Assembly: GCA_009694305.1 (NCBI GenBank)
Contig: SHVL01000007.1
Location: 1-60,563, forward strand
Origin: Thermoleophilia bacterium
Lineage (GTDB): Bacteria; Actinomycetota; Thermoleophilia; Gaiellales; Gaiellaceae
Direction of reading: 5' to 3'
Length of the DNA: 60,563 nucleotides
Under the pieces are notes generated by a model. That model did no database searches and was not told the DNA's origin. It saw nothing but the letters and a program-made list of their open reading frames with translations. Positions within the stretch are counted from its first letter, which is position 1, and every line of letters begins with the position of its first letter. Of this stretch, positions 44,152 through 52,745 are shown one piece after another. Made by a program: the position numbers and the translations under genes.

Positions 44152-46193
44152 GCGGGTCTCCTTTGGGTGGAATCGAGTCGAGAGCGACGGCGCGTGCGAC
44201 CCTCGGTCGGATCGGCAACACGTCGGGGTGGCAGGGTGACGACCGAGCGCAGCCTCTCGTACGGATCGGTGTCGTGGGGTATCGCCATGGCGCCGACGAA
44301 CAGCTCCTGGAAACGTGGCTCCACAGCGGTCTCGATCTTCTCGACCCGCCGAACGACGGCCTCGATCTCGGCACGGGCGGTCGAGTCGAGCAGCGCGATC
44401 CGCGCTCCCGTGCCCGCGGCGTTGCCCGCGGAGGTGACGCCCGTTGGATCGCAGTCGGGAATGAGCCCGAGTACGAGCGCGTAGACGGGGTCGATATGGC
44501 TTCCGAAGGCACCGGCGAGCCGGATGCGATCGACACGCTCGATCCCGTACCGCTCGAGCAGCAGCATGCACCCCGCGTGGAGCGCGGCCTTGGCGAGCTG
44601 GATCTGCCGGATGTCCGTCTGGGTGATCGTCAGCTCCGGCTCGCCGTCGCAGAGCACGTAGGAGAATGTCCGCCCGTCGGCGACGATCCGGGGAGAGCGC
44701 GCAGCAAGAGCGCCGTCGATCGTGCCGTCCGTGGTCAGGATCCCGGCGAGGTGAAGCTCGGCGACCGCCTCGATGATCCCCGAGCCGCAGACGCCGGTGA
44801 CACGGGTGCCCGCGAAGGCGGGGTCGTCCGACCAGACGTCGCTGCCGATCACGCGGTAGCGGGGCTCGAGCGTGGCCGGGTCGATGCGCACGCGCTCGAT
44901 GGCACCGGGTGCCGCGCGCTGGCCGCAGCTGATCTGGGCCCCCTCGAAAGCCGGGCCGGTGGGGCTCGAGGCGGCGAGAAGGTGATCCCGGTTGCCGAGC
45001 ACGATCTCGGCATTTGTGCCGACGTCCACGATCAGGTTGACCTCCTCCCCGAGATACGGACCCTCGGAGAGAATCACACCGGCCGTGTCGGCACCCACAT
45101 GACCGGCGATGCACGGGAGCACGTAGGCCCTCGCACCCGGGTGTACGGGCAGACCGAGGCCGACAGCGGGGCAACGCACGGCCTCGTCGATCGCGAGTGC
45201 GAAGGGCGCGCCGCCGAGCTCGGTCGGGTCGAGCCCGAGCAGCAGGTGGTGCATGATCGGGTTGCCGACGAGAGTAATCTCGAGGATGTCGTCGCGAGAG
45301 ACGCCCGCGTCGTTTGCGAGCTCGGCAGTGAGTTTCGCGAGGCAGCCACGGATGGCGCGCGTCAGCTCCTTCTCGGAACCAGGGTTCATCATCACGTACG
45401 AGACGCGGCTCATCAGGTCCTCTCCGAACCGGATCTGTGGATTCATCTCCCCCGCGGAGGCGAGCACGTCGCCGCTCGCGAGGTCACAGAGATGCCCCGC
45501 CACCGTCGTCGAGCCGATGTCGAACGCGATCCCGAGCATCGTCTCGTGGAGTCCCGGCCAGACGCCGGTGATCGCGGAGCCGTCGTGGACGGCGACCGTG
45601 ACGCGCCAGTCGCCGCGGCGCAGGGTCTTCTGCAGGACGGGGAGAACATGTGCGTCGCAGGTGAGCTCCGTCAGCTCCCACTCACGCGCGAGCGCGTCGC
45701 GCAGGCGACCGAGGTCGCTCGTCGGCGAGGCGAGATCCGGCTCCTCTACCTCGACGTAGTGCAGACGGACGACGGGGTTCACCTCGATAGGATGAGCGTC
45801 GGCCTCCTTGCGCACGACCTGGCGATGCACCTGGCTCTCCGGCGGGACGTCGATCACGAGTTCCCCGGCCACGCGAGCGGTGCAGCCGAGACGGCGACCG
45901 GTGGCAAGCCCTCGATCGGCGGCATACGCATTCTCGACCTCCCCGACCGGGGTCAGGTGGGAGGCCGCCGAAACGATCGCGTGCTTGGCGTGCTCGCCCT
46001 CGCTCACCTCGACCTGGCAGCGCCCGCAGATGCCGCGACCGCCACAGACCGAGTCGATGTCCACCCCCAGCCGCCGGGCCGCCTCGAGCACCGTCGTGCC
46101 GCTCTCGAAGCGACCACGCCGGCCCGAGGGCGTGAAGACGACGAGGTGGTCGCTGACCGACCCTGCCGTCATGCGCTCGCCGTCCTCCTTCAT
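44148..46193 (-). CDS. RamA-like reductive activator of corrinoid protein (2Fe-2S plus ASKHA, DUF4445)
   Basis: 681 residues. An N-terminal plant-type ferredoxin domain has C50, C56, C59 (CGGRGICGRC) and C104. A linker then leads to an actin-like ATPase fold beginning GIAFDIGSTTVAGHL (about residues 220-235), with DVGTNAEIVLGNRD and GSGIIEAVAELHLAGIL, and an RIRLAGAFGSHIDP block. Such proteins use ATP and a low-potential electron to return inactive Co(II) corrinoid to Co(I). The methanogen RamA carries 4Fe-4S clusters instead, so this is the bacterial form. The start is ambiguous: a 21-bp duplication makes two ATGs with identical upstream sequence (46193 and 46172). Confidence 0.88.
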   Translation of the reverse strand: MKEDGERMTAGSVSDHLVVFTPSGRRGRFESGTTVLEAARRLGVDIDSVCGGRGICGRCQVEVSEGEHAKHAIVSAASHLTPVGEVENAYAADRGLATGRRLGCTARVAGELVIDVPPESQVHRQVVRKEADAHPIEVNPVVRLHYVEVEEPDLASPTSDLGRLRDALAREWELTELTCDAHVLPVLQKTLRRGDWRVTVAVHDGSAITGVWPGLHETMLGIAFDIGSTTVAGHLCDLASGDVLASAGEMNPQIRFGEDLMSRVSYVMMNPGSEKELTRAIRGCLAKLTAELANDAGVSRDDILEITLVGNPIMHHLLLGLDPTELGGAPFALAIDEAVRCPAVGLGLPVHPGARAYVLPCIAGHVGADTAGVILSEGPYLGEEVNLIVDVGTNAEIVLGNRDHLLAASSPTGPAFEGAQISCGQRAAPGAIERVRIDPATLEPRYRVIGSDVWSDDPAFAGTRVTGVCGSGIIEAVAELHLAGILTTDGTIDGALAARSPRIVADGRTFSYVLCDGEPELTITQTDIRQIQLAKAALHAGCMLLLERYGIERVDRIRLAGAFGSHIDPVYALVLGLIPDCDPTGVTSAGNAAGTGARIALLDSTARAEIEAVVRRVEKIETAVEPRFQELFVGAMAIPHDTDPYERLRSVVTLPPRRVADPTEGRTRRRSRLDSTQRRPA

Positions 46194-46209
46194 GCGCTCG
46201 CCGTCCTCC
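46169..46209. repeat. 21-bp tandem duplication over the corrinoid-activator start site
   Basis: A 21-nt unit (46169-46189) is repeated without mismatch at 46190-46209, the last base excepted. Each copy carries, on the minus strand, GGAGG, an 11-nt spacer and ATGA. The second copy supplies the stop of the upstream methyltransferase and the first ATG of the activator. The extra copy adds seven codons (MKEDGER) in frame. Confidence 0.75.
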
Positions 46210-47098
46210 GTCTGCCCTCACGGCCGCCGCGGCGGCCGGTCTGCAGCGCCTCTCCCGCATCGGCGTTGTGGGCGATCCACGCGGCACAGTGCTCGTCGTT
46301 GCCGTTCATCACGTTGGCGGCCCGGATCGCGTGCCGCACCTCGTCGTGCAGCGGACTCGTGATCGCCGAGGTCAGGCCCGAGGCGATCGCCATGGGGAGA
46401 AAGGCGGCGTTCAGCACCGGCCTGTTCGGGAGCCCGAAGCTGACGTTCGAGGCACCGCAGGTCGAGTTGACCCGGAGCTCCTCGTTCAGGCGCCGCACGA
46501 GCCGGAACACCTGTCTGCCGGCAGTGCCGATGGCACCGATCGGCATCACGAGCGGGTCAACGACGACGTCTTCCCTCGGAATACCGTAGTCCTCCGCGCG
46601 CGAGACGATCTTCTGCGCGACGGCGAAACGCACGTCCGGATCCTCGGAGATGCCCGTCTCGTCGTTCGAGATCGCAACGACCGCGGCCCCGTACTTCGCG
46701 ACGAGCGGCAGCACCCGCTCCATCTGCTCGTCCTCACCCGTGACCGAATTGACGAGCGCCTTGCCCTGATAGACCGACAGCCCCGCTTCGAGCGCCTCCA
46801 CGATCGAGGAGTCGATGCACAGTGGCACATCGGTGATCGACTGCACGAGTTCGATCGTCTGGCGCAGGATCGCCGGCTCGTCGGCCAGCGGAATGCCCGC
46901 GTTGACATCGAGCATCTGCGCCCCGGCCTCCACCTGGGCGATCGCGTCGGCAATCACCGTCTCGAAGTTGCCGGCCTTCATCTCCTCGGCGAGCTTCTTG
47001 CGACCCGTTGGGTTGATGCGCTCGCCGATGATCACGAAGGGGCGGTCGAACCCGATCACGATCTCTCTGGTGGCCGAGGAGAGAACCGTTTCCGTCAC
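46190..47098 (-). CDS. Methyltetrahydrofolate:corrinoid methyltransferase (MtgA/AcsE-like)
   Basis: 302 residues from GTG 47098, which forms a GTGA overlap with the upstream stop. It is a pterin-binding TIM barrel: FVIIGERINPTGRKKL (about 21-36), QVEAGAQMLDVNAG (about 55-68), CIDSS (about 94-98), LVNSVTGE, VVVDPLVMPIG and SNVSFGLPNRP (about 217-227) with the Asn that contacts the pterin. It moves the methyl from the corrinoid protein to H4folate in a catabolic pathway. The C-terminal 15 residues are Arg-rich (GRRGGREGRRR) and unusual. It stands between the PF13769-like gene and the activator. Confidence 0.9.
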   Translation of the reverse strand: MTETVLSSATREIVIGFDRPFVIIGERINPTGRKKLAEEMKAGNFETVIADAIAQVEAGAQMLDVNAGIPLADEPAILRQTIELVQSITDVPLCIDSSIVEALEAGLSVYQGKALVNSVTGEDEQMERVLPLVAKYGAAVVAISNDETGISEDPDVRFAVAQKIVSRAEDYGIPREDVVVDPLVMPIGAIGTAGRQVFRLVRRLNEELRVNSTCGASNVSFGLPNRPVLNAAFLPMAIASGLTSAITSPLHDEVRHAIRAANVMNGNDEHCAAWIAHNADAGEALQTGRRGGREGRRRTASA

Positions 47099-47397
47099 GG
47101 GTGCTCCTCCTCGCCGCTTGCACGCACCAGCTGCTCGAGCCGTTCGTCCGAGTAGTCGGACTCGAGTTGTGTGGCGACGGCCGCGACCTCGGCATCGAGA
47201 TCGTCTCCGCAGGGTCGTACCTCGCGCCGCCACTCCTCCAGGTAGCCGTCGCTGCCGATCAGCCCGGCCCGCATCGCTGCCGCGTCGATCGCCTCCTGGA
47301 AGCGCTCCGAGAGCTGAAGGCGGGAGGCGCCGCGTCCCTTGCCGGCCGTCACCTGCGCCGGGATGTCACGCCACGAGATCACGGTCAGCTCAGCCAC
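47095..47397 (-). CDS. PF13769-like small protein ('virulence factor' family), unknown role in corrinoid operon
   Basis: A 100-residue acidic protein (MAELTVISWRDIPAQVTAGK at the start; RLQLSERFQEAIDAAAMRAG in the middle; SDGYLEEWRREVRP). The WRDIPAQV and RFQEAIDAAAMR blocks fit what I remember of the short virulence-factor family, a name without known function. No membrane segment or catalytic motif. The start overlaps the DUF1638 stop by 8 nt, and its stop overlaps the methyltransferase start by 4 nt. Constant placement between corrinoid genes points to an accessory role in methyl transfer or cofactor handling, not virulence. Confidence 0.75.
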   Translation of the reverse strand: MAELTVISWRDIPAQVTAGKGRGASRLQLSERFQEAIDAAAMRAGLIGSDGYLEEWRREVRPCGDDLDAEVAAVATQLESDYSDERLEQLVRASGEEEHP

Positions 47398-48072
47398 GCG
47401 CGCCCACGTTGACGAACTGGACGAGCGACGGTTGCAGCTCGCCGTACCCTGTCCGGCGCTCCTCGTACTCGAGCCCGAGGAGCTCGGCAGCAGCCATGGC
47501 CCGCTCGCGCAGGGCCGCGTTGTCGGTCTGCGCGAGGTAGATCAACCGCTTGTAGTTGCCGAACATCATCTCGATCAGCTCGGGATTCGTGTCGAACCTG
47601 TACGGCCGCACGATGAGGGCCTCGAAATGGCGGGCAAGGAAGTCGGTCAGGTAGTAGGTGCCCGGCTCCTCCTCCTGCATCGCGTCCCAGGCGTCGTTGC
47701 CGGCGAGAAACCCGTAGCAATGGGCACCCGGCAGCCGCTCCACATCGTGTCGATCCAACACGATGTCGAGCGCACCGGCGGTTCCACAGTCGGCGTAGGC
47801 AACGAACACCCGGTCGTACCTCCCGGCAAGCTCGGTGAGCTTCGCATCGACGGCACCCGCGATCTTCTCGGGCGTCGAGTGGAGCTTCGCCGGCAGGCAC
47901 CTGACATCCACGTGTGTCCAGCCGTTGAGGGAGATGACGGCGAGTACCTCGCGGGCGATCGCACCGCAGGCGAGGATGAGCACATCGGGCTGCTCGGTCG
48001 CGTCGAACGCCACCTCCGCCTGCATGAGGTCCATCTGCTCGAGGCCGATGTCTCCGGATGGCGCTCCTGCGT

Positions 48073-48076
<4 letters not shown>
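47390..48076 (-). CDS. DUF1638 protein, unknown function in corrinoid operon
   Basis: A 228-residue soluble protein. Conserved-looking Cys/His features are LILACGAIARE (C37), VRCLPAKLHSTPE (C60, H66), VAYADCGTAGALD (C97) and GAHCYGFLAGND (H119, C120). These spread Cys and His residues could bind a metal or thiolate-ligated cofactor. DUF1638 genes recur beside methylamine and methylated-amine corrinoid genes in archaea and proteobacteria, but no function is established. It is coupled by ATGA to the corrinoid-protein gene upstream. Best guess: a helper for the corrinoid protein or its activator. Confidence 0.82.
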
Positions 48077-48776
<700 letters not shown>

Positions 48777-48780
<4 letters not shown>

Positions 48781-49559
48781 GCGGCACCTCGTTTCGGGTG
48801 GTCGTAGCCAATGCGGGTTGACAGGGTGGAAGCCTCGTCCCGGACGAGCCGGCCGAGCTCGTCGAGCAGCCCGTCATGCAGGCGGACTGTCGGCCCGGAG
48901 ACGCTCAATGCAGCGATGACGGTGCCGCCCGCGTCGCGGACGGGAGCGGCGACGGCCCAGAGGCCGGGCTCGAGCTCGTCAACGGCGGTCGCGTAGCCAC
49001 GGACGCGCGTTCGTTCGAGGTCGCGGCGCAGCCCGGCCAGATTGGTGATCGTCCGCGGCGCGAGCCGCTCGAGCGTCCCCTCGGGCATCGGCAGGGCACC
49101 GTCTGCGAGAAAGACCTTGCCGATCACCGAGCCGTGGTGGGGCACGCGCTGGCCGACCCAGTTGGTGGAGCCGACGATGTGGCGGCTGTCGCGCTGATCG
49201 AGCATCTCGACGGCGGACGGTGTCGCGACGCCGAGGTTCGCCGTCTCGCCGCTGACGTGCGCGAGCCGCTCGAGCGCGCCGCCGGCGAGCTCGACGAGAT
49301 CCAGCCCGGAGGTCTCCTTGCGGGCGTAGCGCAGCAGCACGGGACCGGGCTTGATCGTGCCGCGAGCAGGATCGCGCTGGACGAGGCCCTGGCGCTCGAG
49401 TGCTCCGACGAGACGCGATGTCGTGCTCTTCGGCAGGCCTGCGAGCTGCGCGAGCTCACCGACCGTCGGCGCCTCGTCTTCCTCGACGACGTGCACGAGC
49501 AACTGCGCGCCACGCTCCATCGACTGGGTTCCGGTCTGCACGGTCACAGGGCCATCCAA
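48777..49559 (-). CDS. IclR-family transcriptional regulator of the corrinoid operon
   Basis: 260 residues from TTG 49559; the ATG at 49520 (MERGAQLL) is a real alternative, because the recognisable domain begins there. The winged helix-turn-helix has APTVGELAQLAGLPKSTTSR (about residues 30-49) and RQGLVQRDP as the wing. The C-terminal effector-binding GAF-like domain has SVIGKVFLADGALP and the long stretch ending VAAPVRDAGGTVIAALSVSG. It is the first gene of the ten-gene unit and is preceded at 10 nt by a perfect 18-bp palindrome. A quaternary amine such as choline or betaine is the likely effector (inference). Confidence 0.88.
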
Positions 49560-49569
49560 TGCTCATGAT

Positions 49570-49587
49570 GTGGAACAGATGTTCCAC
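49570..49587. promoter_or_regulatory. Perfect 18-bp palindrome, probable IclR operator
   Basis: GTGGAACA-GA-TGTTCCAC has 8-bp arms and a 2-bp centre, in the 37-nt gap between the amine-oxidase-like stop (49597) and the IclR start (49559). A TGGAAC..GTTCCA dyad is the classic form of IclR-type binding sites. I found no second copy by eye. A promoter would have to lie just upstream, over the end of the neighbouring gene. Confidence 0.65.
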
Positions 49588-49596
49588 CAGTTGAGT

Positions 49597-50952
49597 CTAG
49601 CCACGATCGGACTGCGTGACAAGTGCACGCACACCGCTCGCGGCCGCACTTGCCGTCTGCACCGCGGTCTCCGTGTACCACGTGCCGAGGTAGTCGCCCG
49701 CTAGCCAGACCGGTGCGAGCGAGCGCGTCAGTTCCGCTTGCAGCGCGGCGCGGCCAACGCGAGGGAACGGCAACCCCTTCTCCCAGCGCCTGACCACGAC
49801 CTCCTCGACGATGCCGCGGGTCTCGGGCAGCACTGCGTACAGGTCGGCGAGGAAGACATCCCTGATCGCGGCGTCGTCGAGATGCGCAAGGCGGCGGGCG
49901 AAACCCGCCGCAGCGTAGACCATGAAGCTGCCGCCCGGCGCCCTCGACACCTCGCCCGCACGACGCACATTCGTCGTGTTGAAGAGCATGCTGAAGGAGC
50001 GCTTCGGCGTCGCAAGGGCGTAGAGATCGTCCCACGGCATCGGCGTGGTCTCGCCCGTGAGGAACGCACCGACGACGTAGGGGCCATAGGGGATTGCAGC
50101 GAGTGCGTCGGCCGTCTGGGCCGGAAGGTCGGTGACGATCTCTCGGGTCACGTAGGCGGGAGTCGCGACGATCGCCGCCTTCGCCTCGATGGGCTCGGCC
50201 CCCTCGATCTCGACCCGCACACCGGCAGGCGTGCGCTCCACCGAAGTCACGCGCGAGCTGCGTCGAACCCTGTCGCCGAGCGGCGCGGTGAGTGCGTCGA
50301 TCACGACCCCCGAGCCACCGACGACAGTGCGCGACAGCCCGCCCTTCCTGTCCCATACGAGGTGGAAGTAGCCGACGCCGTACCCGGCGGCGAGCTCCTC
50401 CGGCTCCCCCGAGGAGCGGGTCAGGGTCGAGCGGAAGAGCAGATCGACATCCTCGGGCAACGTTCCGGCGAACTCCGCGAACGAGCGGTCGTCCATGAAC
50501 TCGAGCATTCGCTGCTGACGGACGGCGGGGGTCTCCCCCTCGCGCGGTGCCGCGACCTTCGCGTACTCGCGCACGGCAAGCCGAAGTCGGACGCCCGCCC
50601 GCACGAGCGCCAGCCGCGAACGCAACGGCAGCGGGAGCCGGAACGGGAAGCTCTCGACCGGCCCGCGTGAGACGAGCTTGCCGTTGAGCGACACGGCGGC
50701 AAGCCTGCCGGGGACAGCTTCCGCCCGGACGCCGAGAGCCCGCAACAGCTGCCCGGAGCTCGAGCTCTCGCTGCCGAAGACGTGCGCCCCGAAGTTGAGC
50801 CAGTTCTCGCCTCGCGGCTCGGACTGGATTCTGCCGCCCACCCGGCCGTCTGCCTCGAGCACCACCACATCTCGGTCGCGCAGGGCGTAGGCGGCCGTGA
50901 GCCCGGCGATGCCACCGCCGACGACGACGACCTCTTGCCGCTCGGCAGTCAT
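49597..50952 (-). CDS. FAD-dependent amine oxidase / protoporphyrinogen-oxidase-like protein
   Basis: 451 residues from ATG 50952 (MTAERQEVVVVGGGIAGLTA), which leaves a 10-nt gap to the upstream kinase; the longer frame would overlap it. It has the Rossmann FAD loop GGGIAGLTAAYAL, GRVGGRIQSEPRGENWLNFG (second FAD segment) and the C-terminal flavin motif LAPVWLAGDYLGTWYTETA. The middle domain is unassigned. The family includes HemY-like, carotenoid and amine oxidoreductases. Between sugar-acid kinase and the betaine operon its substrate is uncertain. A HemY role is unlikely, as no heme gene is near. Confidence 0.82.
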   Translation of the reverse strand: MTAERQEVVVVGGGIAGLTAAYALRDRDVVVLEADGRVGGRIQSEPRGENWLNFGAHVFGSESSSSGQLLRALGVRAEAVPGRLAAVSLNGKLVSRGPVESFPFRLPLPLRSRLALVRAGVRLRLAVREYAKVAAPREGETPAVRQQRMLEFMDDRSFAEFAGTLPEDVDLLFRSTLTRSSGEPEELAAGYGVGYFHLVWDRKGGLSRTVVGGSGVVIDALTAPLGDRVRRSSRVTSVERTPAGVRVEIEGAEPIEAKAAIVATPAYVTREIVTDLPAQTADALAAIPYGPYVVGAFLTGETTPMPWDDLYALATPKRSFSMLFNTTNVRRAGEVSRAPGGSFMVYAAAGFARRLAHLDDAAIRDVFLADLYAVLPETRGIVEEVVVRRWEKGLPFPRVGRAALQAELTRSLAPVWLAGDYLGTWYTETAVQTASAAASGVRALVTQSDRG

Positions 50953-50962
50953 CGCTTGAGGG

Positions 50963-52066
50963 TCAACGCTGGACGCGGGCGGAGCCACCGGCCACGAGAC
51001 GCTCGACCTCCGCCAGCGTCGCCATCGACGTGTCGCCCGGCGTCGTCATCGCAAGAGCCCCGTGGGCAACGCCGTAGGCGAGCGCCCTCTCAGTGTCCCA
51101 GCCGTTCAGCAGTCCGTAGAAGAGCCCGGACGCGAACGAGTCGCCGCCACCGACCCGGTCGAGGATCTCGAGCCCGTCGTAGGACGGGCCGACGTGGAAG
51201 CCGTCGCGCGTCCGGCACACCGCCGACCAGTCGTTCACGGTCGCGCTCCGCACCTCCCGGAGTGTCGTCGCGACCATCACAAGCCCGGGATACGCCTCCA
51301 GAACCCGGTCGAGCAGCCGCGCGTAGGCCTCCACGTCGAGGTGGAGCAGGTTCTCGTCGGCTCCCTCGGACTCGAACCCGAGCGCGGCGGAGAAGTCCTC
51401 CTCGTTCCCGAGCAGCACGTCAACGTGCTCCACGAGCCGCCGGTTCACCTCGGCGGCTCGCGCGGGGCCGCCGATCGACTTCCAGAGCGACGGGCGGTAG
51501 TTGAGGTCGTAGGAGACGACGGTGCCGTGCCGCCGGGCAGCCTCCATCGCCTCCAGGGCGACGTCGGCCGTCGTCTCCGAGAGCGCCGCGAAGATGCCCC
51601 CGCAGTGGAGCCAGCAGGCACCCTCACGGCCGAAGATCTGCTCCCAGTCCACGTCGCCCGGCCGCATCTGCGATGCCGCCGTATGCCCCCGGTCTGAGAC
51701 GCCGACCGCTCCGCGCACGCCGAAGCCACGCTCCGTGAAGTTGAGCCCGTTGCGGACTTCCCGCCCGACCCCGTCGTAGGGAATCCAGCCGAGATGCGCC
51801 CGCTCGACGCCTCCCTGGTAGATGAGGTCGTCGATCAGGCGGCCCACGGGATTCTCGGCGAGCGCGGTCACGATCGCGGTACGCATCCCGAAGCAGCGCT
51901 TGAGGCCGCGGGCGACGTTGTACTCGCCGCCTCCCTCCCACGCCCGAAACGAGCGGGTGGTCTCGATCCGCTCCTCGCCGGGGTCGAGCCGCAACATCAC
52001 CTCGCCGAGCGAGACGAGGTCGAAGCGGCACTCGTCCGCCGGGCGCAGGGTCAGCAGAGCGCTCAT
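50963..52066 (-). CDS. kdgK: PfkB-family sugar kinase, probable 2-keto-3-deoxygluconate kinase
   Basis: 367 residues from ATG 52066, which makes an ATGA overlap with the aldolase stop. Signature 1 is WEGGGEYNVARGLKRCFG (about residues 43-60), where the sugar binds. Signature 2 is DRVGGGDSFASGL, with the catalytic Asp 309. YDLNYRPSLW, typical of KDG kinases, lies at about 187-196. It phosphorylates KDG to KDPG, the substrate of the aldolase encoded just upstream. The pair constitutes the lower part of sugar-acid (uronate) degradation. Confidence 0.87.
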   Translation of the reverse strand: MSALLTLRPADECRFDLVSLGEVMLRLDPGEERIETTRSFRAWEGGGEYNVARGLKRCFGMRTAIVTALAENPVGRLIDDLIYQGGVERAHLGWIPYDGVGREVRNGLNFTERGFGVRGAVGVSDRGHTAASQMRPGDVDWEQIFGREGACWLHCGGIFAALSETTADVALEAMEAARRHGTVVSYDLNYRPSLWKSIGGPARAAEVNRRLVEHVDVLLGNEEDFSAALGFESEGADENLLHLDVEAYARLLDRVLEAYPGLVMVATTLREVRSATVNDWSAVCRTRDGFHVGPSYDGLEILDRVGGGDSFASGLFYGLLNGWDTERALAYGVAHGALAMTTPGDTSMATLAEVERLVAGGSARVQR

Positions 52067-52698
52067 CTGACGCTCACCTCGCGCGCGAGCCGCTCGATCT
52101 CGTCGAAGCGCCCCTCGCGCACGAGTTCCGGCCGCACGAGCCAGCTGCCGCCACACGCGACGACCGAGGGAACGGCGAGGTAGTCAGCGAGGTTCGACGC
52201 GTCAACGCCGCCGGTGGGCATGAAGCCGACATCGGGATAGGTCGCCGAGACGGCCCGGAGGAACGCGGGACCTCCGACCTGCGCGGCCGGAAACACCTTC
52301 ACCACCTGCCGACCGAGCACGCGTGCACGCTCGATCTCCGAGGCGGTCGCAACCCCCGGAAAGAACGGCAGGCCGAGTTCGTCGCACACCCGGACGATCT
52401 CCTCATTCGTCCCCGGTGCGACCGCAAACGACGCTCCCGCGTCGTGGGCGGCGCGGGCCTGCTCGGCCGAGAGTACCGTTCCCGCGCCCACGACCAACCC
52501 GTCGACCTCGCGTGCGAGGCGAATCGCGTCGGCCGCGCCCGCGTGACGGAACGTGATCTCGATGCAGCCGATCCCTCCGGCAAGCAGTGCCGCACCGACC
52601 TCGGGCGCAAGCGCAGGATCCTCGATCGTGGCGACCGGTACGACGCCACACGCCCGGAGGCAATCGACCACTAGAGCATCGGACACGGAGATCTCCAT
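52063..52698 (-). CDS. eda: KDPG / 4-hydroxy-2-oxoglutarate aldolase
   Basis: A 211-residue class I aldolase. Catalytic Glu 47 is in CIEITFRHAG, the Schiff-base Lys 134 in QVVKVFPAAQVGG, and the phosphate site is FMPTGGVDASNL. It cleaves KDPG to pyruvate and glyceraldehyde 3-phosphate. It is coupled by a 4-nt overlap to the kinase gene downstream and is 47 nt after the molybdenum hydroxylase large subunit. That neighbour may oxidise an aldehyde sugar or other aldehyde, which would place the aldolase in the same pathway (inference). Confidence 0.9.
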   Translation of the reverse strand: MEISVSDALVVDCLRACGVVPVATIEDPALAPEVGAALLAGGIGCIEITFRHAGAADAIRLAREVDGLVVGAGTVLSAEQARAAHDAGASFAVAPGTNEEIVRVCDELGLPFFPGVATASEIERARVLGRQVVKVFPAAQVGGPAFLRAVSATYPDVGFMPTGGVDASNLADYLAVPSVVACGGSWLVRPELVREGRFDEIERLAREVSVR

Positions 52699-52745
52699 TC
52701 GATCGAGACCCTATCGCGGGAGCGAGGTAGCCGACCGGAGTCGCG

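Noticed and set aside
44106-46589. An 827-codon plus-strand frame across the corrinoid activator
   Set aside because: No recognisable domain and Asp/Arg/Val-rich composition; the minus-strand activator has its four Fe-S cysteines and ASKHA motifs.
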